In this document: positions 12,661 through 24,240 of the stretch, piece after piece
Numbering within the stretch: position 1 is the first letter of the stretch
How the letters are laid out: the number at the start of each line of letters is the position of its first letter
Assembly: GCA_037074615.1 (NCBI GenBank)
Contig: CM073558.1
Coordinates: 20,753,001 to 20,817,000, forward strand
Direction of reading: 5' to 3'
DNA from: Leucaena leucocephala
Lineage: Eukaryota; Streptophyta; Magnoliopsida; Fabales; Fabaceae
DNA length: 64,000 bases
Position numbers and translations under genes: made by a program
The notes under the pieces: generated by a model
What the model was told of the DNA's origin: nothing
What the model saw: the letters and a program-made list of their open reading frames with translations, nothing else
The model's database searches: none

Positions 12661-13401
12661 CTATGGGTTTAGATAGACTTTTGAAAAAGAACTTATAAAA
12701 AAGGATTTTTGAACAACTTTTAAAAAAGGGCTTATGCACAAGCTTATAGAAAAAAAAAGTAGTTATACATAAATAAATATTTTGATAATTATTACTAGAA
12801 AGATTTTTGTAATTGATAAATTATCAGAAATTGTATAAGATAAAAAAAAATCTCTCAACTGTTCACTCGTTCAGACCCGTTATCCCCTCTATATCTGCTT
12901 CATTCTCCACTATCTTCTCAGTTGTTCACTCGTTTAGACCCATGCTCATAGACTAACCAGCGATGTGCGACCTTTGTCTTCCTCCTCTCCAGCTCAGCGA
13001 CCACCGTCTTCCACTGTTAGAGACGAGTGACTAGCGACTTCCTTTTCCTTGTTTTCGACGACCACCATCTTCCTCCTCTCAGATGGCAATGAACGACTAT
13101 TCTCCCACTGCAACTTTGACGAGAGCTAAGATGGCCAGCGAGTGAGGCTGTTGACATAAGAGAGAGTAGGGAGGAGAGAATAAAAAAAAAGTAAAATAGT
13201 AATTGGATAGTCTATAAACTTTTTTATTATTTTAAAAGTTATTCCTAATAGTTTGTCTAAAATAATAGTTTTAAACCATAATTTGTTTCAAAAAAATTTT
13301 TTTGGATAAATATGACTGTTTGTTTTAAAAAATTTTCAAACTAAAATTTAAGCCATAAGCCCTTTTAAAATCTAGGTTTTAAAAATATCCAAATAACCAC
13401 T
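12661..13401 (-). mobile_element. MITE, family A copy 3, inverted, with a different gene-like insert
   Basis: Starts GGGTTTAGATAGAC and ends with the family left end in reverse complement (ATATCCAAATAAC). It faces copy 2 across an ~80-bp spacer, so 11787-13401 forms a large imperfect inverted repeat. Its interior (12880-13160) is GC-richer and unlike the insert of copy 2 in detail, though both hold clusters of CGTCTTCC and GACGA-type words. Confidence 0.6.
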
Positions 13402-14312
13402 ATATGTCCCAACACACATACCTAAAGACCTTTAGTCCAACTCTTTCATTTTCAACGTTCTTTTTGAGGTTGCAATTTACCCAAGTTCTTAAACAATCTC
13501 TCAACCAATGCAATAAATTATACTTAAGCTTATTGAATTTATTATCAAAATTTGTTATGATTTTATTAAAGAGCACAATTGATTTAAAAGTCATATATTT
13601 AACGACAATGTTTTTTTATTACTCACCCGATTTATCGGAGTTTTATTTCGATTATATCTATATTCGACCCGCGTCACACACCTGACTATAGTGGGTGAGT
13701 CTTCTAATAGAAATTTTTTATATAAGCTAAAGCTCAAATTTAAAATTGCATTTAAGTGATACCAAACTACTTACTACTCGAATGAATTATAGTTAGTTTT
13801 AGGGTTATCTACTTGATGTGGACATTGATTCCCAATTCACTCTTGAAAGACCAAAATGAGCACCTTTTTCCTTTAACTATTCGTCACGTGCCAAGTGCAC
13901 ATTGGGTAAAATTGTTATAGAATATATAATACTCAATATCTTAATATTATATCTCATATATATTTAATATTTTAATTTTATTTATGATATAAATTTATTT
14001 ATAATTTTTTTAATTTTGTGTAACTTTACTCAATCTTTTTAATTTAATTATAGATGAAATTATACTAAATTAAAAAGATTATAAGTAAAATTATATTAAT
14101 TAAAAAAATTATAGGTAAAATTGTACCAATTAAAAAAATTATGGATAAAATTATACTATAAATAAAATTAGAATATTTTACATATATAAAAAATAAAATA
14201 AAAAAAATGCTATATAACCCTAAATTTATAACAAAACAACCACGGTGACCAAAAGGCACCGTCGGCGTATCATTCTTTGTCGTATTCTTGAGATCCACTC
14301 AGCTGTAACCGC

Positions 14313-15707
14313 TTACGCCGTTTCCGTTACATACCGCATGAACTCCATGTCGTTTTCAAGCCCCGCCATCGTTTCAGGCGCCAAAACGACTTCCAAGTCA
14401 ACGCTCCCTTTTCCTTCCCTCCCTGGAAACGCAGAGATCTTACCGTCAAATTTATTGGCCTTCCCGCTCCGGATCGCCCATGGTCGGCCCCACCCAAAGT
14501 CATTGTCATACATCGGAAAACGCGGAGAGCTACCCATGGTCATCGAAGCACCGTCGAAGTTACCCAGCGGGAACAACCGGGGTGCCTTTTCCCAATCCTC
14601 TATGCCGCCTCGCACCGTAGCGTCGTCATGTGCGACGACGTTTTTGTGCAGCAGATCCGCACACCACCGTAGATCTCGAGACAGAATCTCTCCGACCTCA
14701 GCCACGGTCGGGATGCTCTGTATCGCGTTCCCGAAGTAATAAGCGTCCATCTTCGGCTCCAGACGGAGGCGGCAGTTCACCGCCATGCGAAGCGTCGACA
14801 TTTTGCGTGGGTCCAACTTCCTCGCACGTGTCACCGAACGCCACAGCTGTGCGGACAATGATTGAAACGACGAAATCTCTTCCGTCTTGTGGGCTATACC
14901 GTTCGCCGTGACGGGCGTTATCTTGCCGTTAACTTGCTTCTCAACGAACTCCGTAGAATCCGTGAAACCGTTCCGGCCACAGTGATTAGCTGTGAGCTTA
15001 AGTTTTTGAATTGCTTCCCTGCTGAAATGGAACACTCTCTCCCTCAACGGCTGGTCGTCGTCGAACGTAACCTTGGGGCCACCGGCTGGGACTTTAAGCA
15101 CGGCGGTGGAGTTGAAAACGGTGTCGCGAGTGAAGTCGGGGGATTTGGAATTTTTCGCTCCTTTGCAGATCTCTGCGAAGGTGTTGAAGAAATGCCATAA
15201 GGAAGTGCCGTCGACAACGGCATGATTAACAGTGCATCCGATGAAAACCGCATCAGCTAGCTCAGTGACTTGGACGGCAACGAGGGGGAGAGTGTGGCCG
15301 GAGTAGGAGATAGTCTTGCTGTGGGCGAAGAACTGCTTGAAGCAATTGGGGACGTCAGGGAATGTGGAAGGGTAAAGGATGGAGGAGGTGGCAAGGTGTT
15401 TGGCAGAGGCATGGATGAAGTCGACGCCGGCGTCATTACACTGAATATTGACATAGCCGTCGGAATCAGTGAAGAGGCGGCCGGCGAGGGGAGGGAAAAA
15501 GGAGAGAGTGACAGAAAGAGAGCGCTTAAGGGAGAGAAGGAGGTCAGGGAAGGATAAAGGCGGTGGAGGGAGGAGGATACCCTTTTGGATGTAGTGGCAA
15601 GAGAGCATGGGGAGGTCGGAGACGGAGAGCTTGAGGGATTTGAGGGAGGAGGGCTGATTAGGGTAAACAGTGCATTTGGAGACGATGGTGGCAGAAGAAG
15701 AAGGCAT
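14313..15707 (-). CDS. BAHD-family acyltransferase, At3g50280-like
   Basis: Cytosolic acyl-CoA-dependent acyltransferase that moves an acyl or aroyl group onto a hydroxyl or amine acceptor. A single 464-residue reading frame runs from ATG at 15707. Catalytic HXXXD is NHAVVDG (H162, D166). The structural DFGWG is present at 403-407 and followed by RPWAIRSG. The FFPPLAGRL segment (~70-78) and the ISSFQSLSAQLWRSVTRAR segment are typical of the clade often annotated as uncharacterized acetyltransferase At3g50280-like. Length is normal for BAHD (430-470). The donor and acceptor cannot be read from sequence. TATATAG lies at the expected distance upstream. GC content is well above the surroundings, as is common for intronless plant BAHD genes. 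No defects seen. Confidence 0.93.
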   Translation of the reverse strand: MPSSSATIVSKCTVYPNQPSSLKSLKLSVSDLPMLSCHYIQKGILLPPPPLSFPDLLLSLKRSLSVTLSFFPPLAGRLFTDSDGYVNIQCNDAGVDFIHASAKHLATSSILYPSTFPDVPNCFKQFFAHSKTISYSGHTLPLVAVQVTELADAVFIGCTVNHAVVDGTSLWHFFNTFAEICKGAKNSKSPDFTRDTVFNSTAVLKVPAGGPKVTFDDDQPLRERVFHFSREAIQKLKLTANHCGRNGFTDSTEFVEKQVNGKITPVTANGIAHKTEEISSFQSLSAQLWRSVTRARKLDPRKMSTLRMAVNCRLRLEPKMDAYYFGNAIQSIPTVAEVGEILSRDLRWCADLLHKNVVAHDDATVRGGIEDWEKAPRLFPLGNFDGASMTMGSSPRFPMYDNDFGWGRPWAIRSGKANKFDGKISAFPGREGKGSVDLEVVLAPETMAGLENDMEFMRYVTETA

Positions 15708-15810
15708 TTTTCTCTTCTTGTTGAAGTGAAGAATGAAGAGACAGTTGGAATTAGTTGAGGAGGTTATTATGTGGAAGTTGGATATAGTGATAAAAGAGAA
15801 GTTGGGTATG

Positions 15811-15817
15811 TATATAG
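15811..15817 (-). promoter_or_regulatory. TATA box of the BAHD gene
   Basis: On the minus strand CCCTATATAC lies about 105 bp upstream of the ATG at 15707. Position and context fit a plant TATA box with a short leader. Confidence 0.55.
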
Positions 15818-17606
15818 GGAGAAGAGGGTGGGGTTGGATTCATGCATTTAGAGAGAAAGGATGTTGCTGGCTGTTACGTGTCTCCTCTCAACTGTGCATC
15901 TTTTTGTTAATCATTTTCCTAAATAAATAATATATGGAATATGGATATTATTGAGTCACACGACTGATTGAGATACCTATCGGCCCTCGTTCATGACATG
16001 AGAGTGTGATAAATTGGAGCAAACAATTGGAATTAGGGTTTCAGCATTGCTCAGCTTCTATTTGTTCACCTTATGATTTCTTAGTTGTATTTAGATTTGA
16101 GTTATTGGATAAAGTCCCCCGATTTCCCCTCCCCCTCTCTTTTCTCTTTATTCCCTCCTCTTTCTCTTCTCTCATTCCCCTTTTCCCTTCTCATGTAGAT
16201 AAACTATATTTAATTCTAAAAGAACTAATAAATTGTCAGTTGATGCGAAAAACAGCTTCATCCTATCAAAAGAATGATATAAATTTAAATCTTAAAAAAT
16301 ATACTCAGAGAAGAAAATCTTTTTCGTTATAAAATTCGAATTACCCAATAGAATATTTTGAAGAATAAAATTTATATATAATTCAATTTAAAAATTAATA
16401 AAAAGTTATACATATATGATATTTTTTTTAAAAAAAAACAAGCAAATGAACGTCAGATATGTGTGCGTGTAAATTTGAAATATCCAAAACATTTAGCCAT
16501 ATCCCAAAGCATTGAATTTGAGCTTTTGATTTCCTAATTAAAGAATGGTCAGAGACAGACTCAATATGACTATGATAGTCAAAAATATCAATTGGGTTGA
16601 TGACGTCCTGAATATGAGAAGTAATGAGCAGGCTGAATATGATGTCAATTACAATACCAACAGACAAAAAGGACAAATTCATGTATAATTGACCGCATAC
16701 TTGACTAATAATTCACTCTTATCATGATTAATATGTATAAATATTATATAAATTAAATCAAAGCTGTATAGGAGCTGGTAATCAGGAAAGAATGAGAAAG
16801 ATTGCATAATTACTCGAGGCTAATTAATAATAAATTAATCCGAGGGTTAGGAAGGATATTGAGGGGATATGGTACGTATGATTGTGTAATGGGTTGCTGA
16901 CACCTCGTGACTAAACGACAAAGCGTTTTGTTGGGTAGCAATGGAGAATCAACTAATGAAGTGGGGACATTTGACCGAAGACTAATGGGTAATGAAATGG
17001 ATACATCGTATCGGGTGGGGTGGGAGAGTAAAAGATGCAGTGAATACTGAAGAAGCGTCGTTTTGGATGGGTTAACTGGAAGGGAACGCAATTAGAGGCC
17101 TATTGCAAGCATTCACACCCCAAGGATAAGATTTCTGACCCTGACTCGCTAGCCATACATATATCATTCATCCACTTTTCTCTCTTCTTATTCGTTATTT
17201 TCATTCTGATTTGGATTTTTATGCGGTTTCTAATCTATAAGTCATATTATAGATTAATGGTCCTTATTATAAATAATCAAGTAGGTATTAATTACATTTT
17301 CTAAATATTGTCTCCATCTAAAAAGTTTGATGATGCAATTTCTTTTTTTGTTTTTCAAAATATAATTCTTGATTTTAAATATAGTTACGTTTTAAAAAAC
17401 ATATTTTCAAACAAATTTATTGGTTTAGTCACCTCTCATTGATTCTACTAAGGTGATTGTTTGTGCCTTATTTTTGGTATAAGGAGAAACCCACCACATG
17501 GTATATGGCGCCGTTTTTTTTACCTTAATCTTTTACAAAGAGAGTTAACTATTCGGGTAGTTGACTAGTTTGAGTTCGAGGAATGAGAGTATGTATTTAA
17601 TAGGTT

Positions 17607-18074
17607 ATATGTGTGTTTGAAAACACACAAAATTTACGTTTTAAATTTAAATTTTGGTAAAATTTAGATTTTAAATTTTTTTAAAATAAACAGTTATATT
17701 TGTTCAAACAGGTTTTTAGATCAAATTATAGTTTAAAACTAATATTTTAGATAAACTGGTCAGAGTAGTTTATGGAACAGTAAAATAATTTATGGACTAA
17801 CCAATTACTATATTACCTTTAATTTTTCTTACACTCTCTCTTTTTTCTCTTTTTTACATTATCTGATATCTCATCTCTCCTCATTTAATACTCATATTTT
17901 TTTTATAATTTATCAATAATAAAAGTACTTATAAAAATAATTATCTAAACACTCATTTATTTAAAACTATTTTTTTTCATAAATTCTTCTCAAAAAGTTA
18001 TTTTCTAAAAGCTACCAAAAAACTCTTTTTTTTATAAGTTATTTTCTAAAATCTTATCTAAATAGGCCTTATAT
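17607..18074 (+). mobile_element. MITE, family A copy 4
   Basis: Same block order as the 453-966 copy: AAATAAACAGTTATATTTGT, GGAACAGTAAAATAATTTATGG, a CT-rich tract, TTTAATACTCATA, and AAAATCTTATCTAAATAGGC at the right end. About 470 bp, non-coding. Confidence 0.6.
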
Positions 18075-19074
18075 CTTTTTTACTAACAAGTGTGTTTCTC
18101 AGTATTTATATTTGTATTCTCTTCTTTATAAAAGCGATATTATTTATTATCTTAACTAATTATTTGCTGATAGAGGCATCTTGTAAGAGAGACGGAGGAT
18201 ATTCTCTCCTTATCTCTCTTTTATGAATAACTTTATTAGGGTAATCTAAGTCCAAATATAATTTCTAGTTCTAGATGAACACATTTTTCCTCCAATGCAT
18301 AAATCATTCACACATCACTTAAATGTAAATTTCGTTATAAACTTTATATTAATTTAACACACTCTTTTAAAACTACACATACATATATTATTTTATATAT
18401 AACTTAAACTATTAGTGTTTAGTATAATGTTAATGATGATTACAAGTAGTGGGCTCTAGCTATTTGAGCTTCATCAATATTGCAAGTTTAGTGTGTTGAT
18501 GAGGGTTAGGATTTGCTTAGGAGAATAAGGAGGAGGAAATTAATGCGAAAGAAACTTAAAATTACAATGCCAAATTTTTTTCCTTAATAAAACTAACAAT
18601 TAAAATAAAATGTTATATTAAATTAAAGGATTAAATATACAATTTTACTTGTATACCGATTAATATTAGTATGTTAAATTTGAATATTATTAAGTTTAAT
18701 TAGAGGCATCTTTACTCATATAATTTTATTTATTTACAAGAGTGTAAAGGTAAATAAAGCAACATATATTCATTATCTTATGGATATTTGGTACACAGGG
18801 TTTTTGTTTTGTTTTTTTAATTTATAAAAATTGATAGAATTATTTTAAGAAGAGCTGTGTTTATCATTCCATTAATTCCAAAAATTAAATAGAAGAAGAA
18901 GAAGAAGAAGGAATTAAGACGTGGAAAGTGACTTAGATATATAGTTTCGTTGTGAAGTAACTTGTATGAATGAAGTTATGAAATACAGTTAGGTGTCATT
19001 GGGAGACTTGCGTGTGGATATAGAGAGAGGTCTCCTTCATCTTCATCGTTTCGAAGTGATCTGCTTTGGAAACC

Positions 19075-19173
19075 ATGGGCACTGTTTTCCAATACCAAGA
19101 CACAGGAACTAGCTACTTGTTTCCTTTTAAAGGAGGTTTTGTAGCTCCATATCAACTACCGTGGAAACAGTGA
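19075..19173 (+). CDS. Unassigned 32-codon small ORF with good start context
   Basis: The frame begins at ATG in the context AAACCATGGGC, close to the plant consensus, after a pyrimidine-rich leader-like stretch, and ends at TGA 19171. The peptide starts MGTVFQYQDTGTSYLFPFK and contains a GGF turn and several aromatic residues. I recognise no family. It could be a real small protein, a first exon, or chance; there is no support beyond start context and composition. Confidence 0.2.
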   Translation: MGTVFQYQDTGTSYLFPFKGGFVAPYQLPWKQ

Positions 19174-19350
19174 ATCCACTTATACAACTAACTACACTCA
19201 TATTTACGTTCAACTTCTCATTTTTTAGGGAAAATTAGTTAAAATCATTTGTTTAGAAATTTAATCAGTTAAACGGAATTGAATTCGAGGGAAGCAATCA
19301 TCTTAATAAGTATATGAACGTGATAATTTTCTTTAATGGTGTGTAACATA

Positions 19351-20051
19351 TAGTCTCCCCATCCCAAAATATAAGATTGTTTTTTTCTAAATTAGTTTGT
19401 TCCAAAATATAAGTATCTTTTTGAGTTTGTTTCAAGAATAAATGCTTTTATGCCAAATTTACTTTTATTCTCTCTCTATAATAAATATATTATCTCTTAT
19501 CATTTTATTCATTATTATTATCTTATTTAATAATAATAATGAGGATGTTGATATGGATGCGTGGGCATACAAAAAAAGATAAAATTCGTAATGAATAAAT
19601 ACGGGGAAGAGTTGTAGTATTACCTATTAAAGAGGAATTGGTAGAGAACCTTCTTAAGTGGTTTGGACTTGTACAAAGAAGGCTAAGGGATACGCCAGTG
19701 AGGAGGGTGAATCAAACAGTATGTACTCCGATTAAAATGAGTAGGGGAAGGCCAAAGAGAATACTCAACGAAGTCATTGAACAATATCTTCTAGTCAATA
19801 GCATATTTAAGGATTTAGTTTTTTATACAGTACAATGGCGTCGTATGATTCATGTAGTCGATCCCATTTAATAAGATAAGACTTGTTGTTGTTGTTATTG
19901 TTGTATTATCTTATTTAACCACTATAAACAATGCCATATTTGGGAAAAGATATGTTTCTCATATATTTATTACTTTTTAACTAATATTAACTGTTCTATT
20001 AAAATACACAATTTTGTTAAAATGATCTCATATTTTGGGGCAGATTGAGTA
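19351..20051. mobile_element. Stowaway-type MITE, split by a LINE insertion
   Basis: Left end TAGTCTCCCCATCCCAAAAT and right end ATTTTGGGGCAGATTGAGTA are near-inverted and bounded by TA, as in Tc1/mariner-derived Stowaway elements. The two halves (19351-19530 and 19904-20051) are separated by a LINE fragment with its own target duplication, so the MITE is the older insertion. Confidence 0.7.
19516..19918 (+). mobile_element. 5'-truncated RTE-clade LINE, nested, with 15-bp target duplication
   Basis: The 15-base word TATTATCTTATTTAA flanks the insert exactly (19516-19530 and 19904-19918). The insert (19531-19903) encodes the last part of a LINE polyprotein: LLKWFGLVQRRLRD, RRVNQTVC, SRGRPKRILNEVI, and an end like WRRMIHVVDPI (stop at 19869). 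A TTG-rich tail closes it. It is a 5'-truncated, non-autonomous copy inserted in a Stowaway-type MITE, related to the copies at 10.4 and 51.3 kb. Confidence 0.85.
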
Positions 20052-22160
20052 TTTGACTATATGCAAAAGCATATTATCTCTATTTTAAAAATATTTATAT
20101 ATAATTAAACATATATTATATATATTTAAATAAAAAAATGCACCTGTTGGTATAGATAAGTTGCACCAAGTTATTTTTAGTATATTTTGCTAATAAAAGA
20201 TATTAATCTCCCTCGTATACTTAAGTTGAAAGGTAAACTCCTCCCAATTATATAAGTATGCTATGTATATAAATAAGAGTTAGGATTCAAACTCTAATTA
20301 TTTGATTAAGTGACGTAAACCACTACCACTTATGCCAATAATCTGAATTGGAAAATAAAATGATACCCTGAAAACATACAAAGTAAATAATACTCCATAA
20401 TATATTTAATATAATAATTAGTTGACTAATTTAGATATATGAAATAATATATTATATGAATTTATCATGATTATTTAGATTTAATTATAATTAATTTATT
20501 TATTTGACTTTTTTAATATAATATATTTATATTAATTAATTAATTTTTATATTAAATTTTGGAAGAGTAATATTATAAGCTGTCAAGATTTTAAAATGAG
20601 TTATTGACTTTGGTCTTTTATTAACATTTATTAAAAAAAGTCAATTGAGAAAAATTCTCCTTGCCAACACCTTTTTGACCCAATGACACATGCATCTCCC
20701 TTAATGGGGTGTGTCTTGTGTGTTTCCTCTCCTATTGAAAAGGAGGAGGTGTGTTTAAATTATCTCTATTTATAAAAAAAACAAAAACAGAGTGAGAAAA
20801 ACACTCATATCCACGTAGTTGAAAATCCTCAATAGTTATGTTGAAAATCCATAGCCTCAATTATAATCATTTTCAATTAATTATTTTTTTCTTTATATTC
20901 ATTATTCTGACATTTTTACAATTCATATACATTTTTCAACTCACAAGCAGCAAAACGACATTTATGAAATCCTATACAACTAGATTTTCATCTCTGCGTT
21001 TTGCACGACAAGAAATATTCTTTCCATGTATTTAGAACATATATGAAACAATTATTTTGTCATCCTTAAAAATAATATATCGGTGTCGCATTAATATATT
21101 ATTAATATACATAATAAAATAAAAAAACTATTAATATTTCACTTTTTTTATATTATTTATTAAAATTTGATAAAAAAAATAAAAAGTTAAAGGGAATAAG
21201 AGAGAAAGTATAAGAAATATTAATTTATTATTTTATTTTTATACATATAATATTATATAAGCATATAATATTATTTTTATTTAATTATTATGTAATCGGT
21301 TCAACTGAGGAGCCTAATCAAACTGACAGTTTAGATTATGAGCCACTGACCTTTCTGACTCAACGTGTAGTCTGGCTTTTAAAACATTGCCGTACTATAA
21401 AGGACTGTATAAATAAAATTTTATAATTTACTGCTTCTTAATTTTAATTTAATCTCCTTGCTCCTATCTTCCTTATCTAATTTATCAATCAATTAATTAA
21501 ATACTTCTCACTTAAATATGTTTGAAGATAATTTGCCTATGGTTCCAAAAAAAAAAACACCGAGATACTTGTCTATTATATTGAGCTTTTGCTTGATTAC
21601 TAAATCGACTGATGGGGATAGGGGTTTATTTCTCCTGTTAAAAATATTATAATTAATCACCAATTATCATTTCAAGAAATTCGGACTACCAACAAAGTGC
21701 ACATATTGATTTGTATTTGTTATCTAATATGAATTCACCACTCGTATTTTTCTGAGGTCTTGTCCTCCTTCATTTTATCCAGTAAAATCGTAACATCATG
21801 TTTTAAAATCATATATGGAATCACTAGTGTATGTGCTGTGTCGTTTTAGTTTAAGTTTGAGGAGTCTTTAGTTTAATTAGACTCTAATAATCTAAACTCT
21901 ATATATCAAAGCTTTGGTAACTCAACCCGGATCCAAACCCAGTATGTTCTTCTTACCTCCTCTTTTGTTTTGGTAGAGCGCATAGTATTTTTTAACGGAT
22001 AATTAGGGACTGATTTTTCTCAAATATAAAGATTATTAAAATAAATTTTATCTTTTAAAATAATTTTTTTCCATACATAATACCTGTCTTCTTCCCTCCT
22101 CTTTAATTTTCTATCAAAAGCTAAAAAAGATGTTACATTCATTTCCCCAGTTCACGTTTT
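20052..22160. other. AT-rich intergenic region
   Basis: No coding frame of interest and no clear element boundaries; low-complexity AT tracts throughout. Confidence 0.6.
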
Positions 22161-22162
22161 AT

Positions 22163-22640
22163 ATGATGGGTCCGTTTGGATAGAATTTTAAAAATAGGCT
22201 TATAGAAAAAAATGATTTTTGAACAGCTTATAGAAAAGGGCTTTTGGAGAAGAGATTATAAAAAAAAAGTGGTTTTGAATAAATGAGTGTTTAGATAGTT
22301 ATTTATAGAAGGGGTTTTATTATTGATAAATTACGAAAAAGGGTATGAGTATTAAATGAGGAGAGATAAGAGATAAGAAGAGAGAGGAGAGAGTGTGTAA
22401 GAAAAAGTATGAGAGATGGTGTAAGAAAAAGTAGGAGTAATATAGTAATTAGTTAGTTCATACGTGGTTTACTGTTCTATAAGCTGCTCTGATCAATTTA
22501 TCTGAAATTTTGGTTTTAAACCATAGTTAGTCCAAAAGTCCGTTTGAACAAATATGGCTGATTATTTTAAAATTTTTCTAAATTTAAATTTTGAGTCAAA
22601 CCTTAATTTAAAACTAAAATTTTCCAATTTTTAAACACGG
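22163..22640 (-). mobile_element. MITE, family A copy 5, inverted
   Basis: Starts GGGTCCGTTTGGATAGAA and ends TTTTTAAACACGGA. The interior is the reverse complement of the family order: an AGAGAGGAGAGAGTG purine tract at 22380-22395 and TTTACTGTTCTATAAGC near 22468. About 480 bp. Confidence 0.6.
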
Positions 22641-24240
22641 AAGTTTGATCTTCCTTCTGCAATTCTTACGTTATTTTCAGTTCTAACAAATAATAATGAA
22701 GAGAAGACTAGTGGAAAAATCGTATTCCAAAAAATCTGGCTTTTAAATAAATGAAGGCGTGGAATCCTGCTAGAATAACGCTTACTACAGGATACGTAAA
22801 TATAGCAAGAACCCTAACCTATTTGATTTAATAGGAGTAGCTGACTAGTGACTAGCTGAGTAGCCTCACCTAGTCATCAAAAGGCATGCTATTAATATCT
22901 CTTTCAGCTAATTAAAGATAATTAACATACAACATGGGGATTGTTTGTGCCCAATACACTGAATCTTCCATTGAATAGCAAGATTAACTGAATAAAGCTT
23001 TTCCTACCTCGTTATAGGTACACAAGTCATGTATAGATAGACAGATATGGGCACATTCACGCCCACAAAGTGCATGATTGAAGAGTTTTACCTGTAACGA
23101 CTAAAAACTTAATTAAGGTAGCTAGTAAGATAATTCTCTCATGTGGCCGGCCCATTTAAGTTATAAAATATTGTAGAAAAATTTTACACTATAAAATTTA
23201 TTACCTAAAGATACTTAAATTTATTAAATGGCCTAATTAAGTGTAGTATACCTTTAGCAAGTAGTAATATTTCTTCAACCATATATAAACTAGTTAGGTA
23301 TAGCATATCTTGCATATAGCTAACAATAGTTTTTTTTTAAATAATTTTTTAGAAGAAAATTGAGTTTACCTACTATTTAAAAATAAGGTAAAATTTTTAT
23401 TATTTCTAAACGATACTAATATCAAGTAGAGTAAGTTATTTATTATTTTCAGACATAAACCTAAACATCTAAGAGTTATAATGTCTCCCCAAACATTACG
23501 TTTAGAACTATAATAAAATAATATTTCCTAAATTACATGCCTAACAAGAGTTGAAGGGACTTGCGTTGTGTTAATGTCCAAAGAGATGGTTTTGCAATAA
23601 ATAAGGAGAGGAAAATGTGGTGAGGGCAGGACTAGTTAAATTGAAATTCGATGGATATATGGTTCCTTGAACGATAACCATATCTTGTAGAGAGACAAGC
23701 AGACACAAGTGTATTGGGATGGAACTAGTTGGGGCAAACCCATTTCCATTTCCACCATCCATCTCATATTGTTCTCTTGTATTCTGATCATTTCCTACTA
23801 ATCAACTCACAGCTTCATCAATTATATTGATTACTCCCTCCTCCTTCATTATATTATAAGATCCAGTTCTTTATATGATTGATTAATTGATATCTAAAAT
23901 AATATTTTTCGCTTCTTCTCAATTTCGCCATCAATTCAATATCATGATTTTCATAATTTCAAATGACTTTATTAAGGAAGTGGACTATGAGACTTTAATT
24001 TCTTGATCACACACGCACCAAATCATTTCCCACAAGAAGGGACACACACTTTCAACACACACATGATCGATCCTATGACTTCCTTAAAGTTGAGGAATAG
24101 TGATGCCATTGAGTCCAAAAGATTTTGAGGGGCTACAAGACTTTAATCATTCATTAGAGAGACATAAAAACTTTAATTATTTCTAGATTTTTGTAAAGAG
24201 TCTTATAATTATGGTCAACACAACCATTAAAATTGACTCT
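22641..24240. other. Intergenic region with dispersed repeat
   Basis: Contains one copy of a ~190-bp dispersed repeat (family R, 23335-23545). Otherwise no supportable gene. Confidence 0.55.
23335..23545 (+). repeat. Dispersed repeat family R, copy 1
   Basis: Shares CGATACTAATATCAAGTA, then a CAGACATAAACCTAAACATC-like block and a TCTCCCCAAACATTA block ending in AATAATATTTCCT, in the same order and spacing as 25485-25675 and 25755-25935. No coding capacity; class unknown, possibly SINE-like or an LTR remnant. Confidence 0.5.

Larger units (their letters stand above)
11074..14312. other. Intergenic region dominated by MITEs
   Basis: Outside the two MITEs (11787-12579 and 12661-13401) the sequence is AT-rich. 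A diverged repeat at about 13640-13790 is reverse-complementary to 49530-49640. The stretch 13900-14230 is low-complexity AT with repeated AAAATTATAGGTAAAATT units. No supportable gene. Confidence 0.65.
15931..19340. other. Intergenic region
   Basis: AT-rich DNA with one MITE (17607-18074) and a GAA run near 18893-18911. The stretch 16810-17100 is somewhat GC-richer but has no recognisable coding content. A 32-codon frame near 19075 is described separately. Confidence 0.6.

Noticed and set aside
14245..15557. Several plus-strand and other-frame open stretches over the BAHD gene
   Set aside because: Shadows of the GC-rich BAHD coding sequence, which has intact HXXXD and DFGWG motifs on the minus strand.
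16810..17091. 93-codon minus-strand frame in a GC-richer patch
   Set aside because: No domain, no supporting splice or promoter context, composition not convincingly coding.
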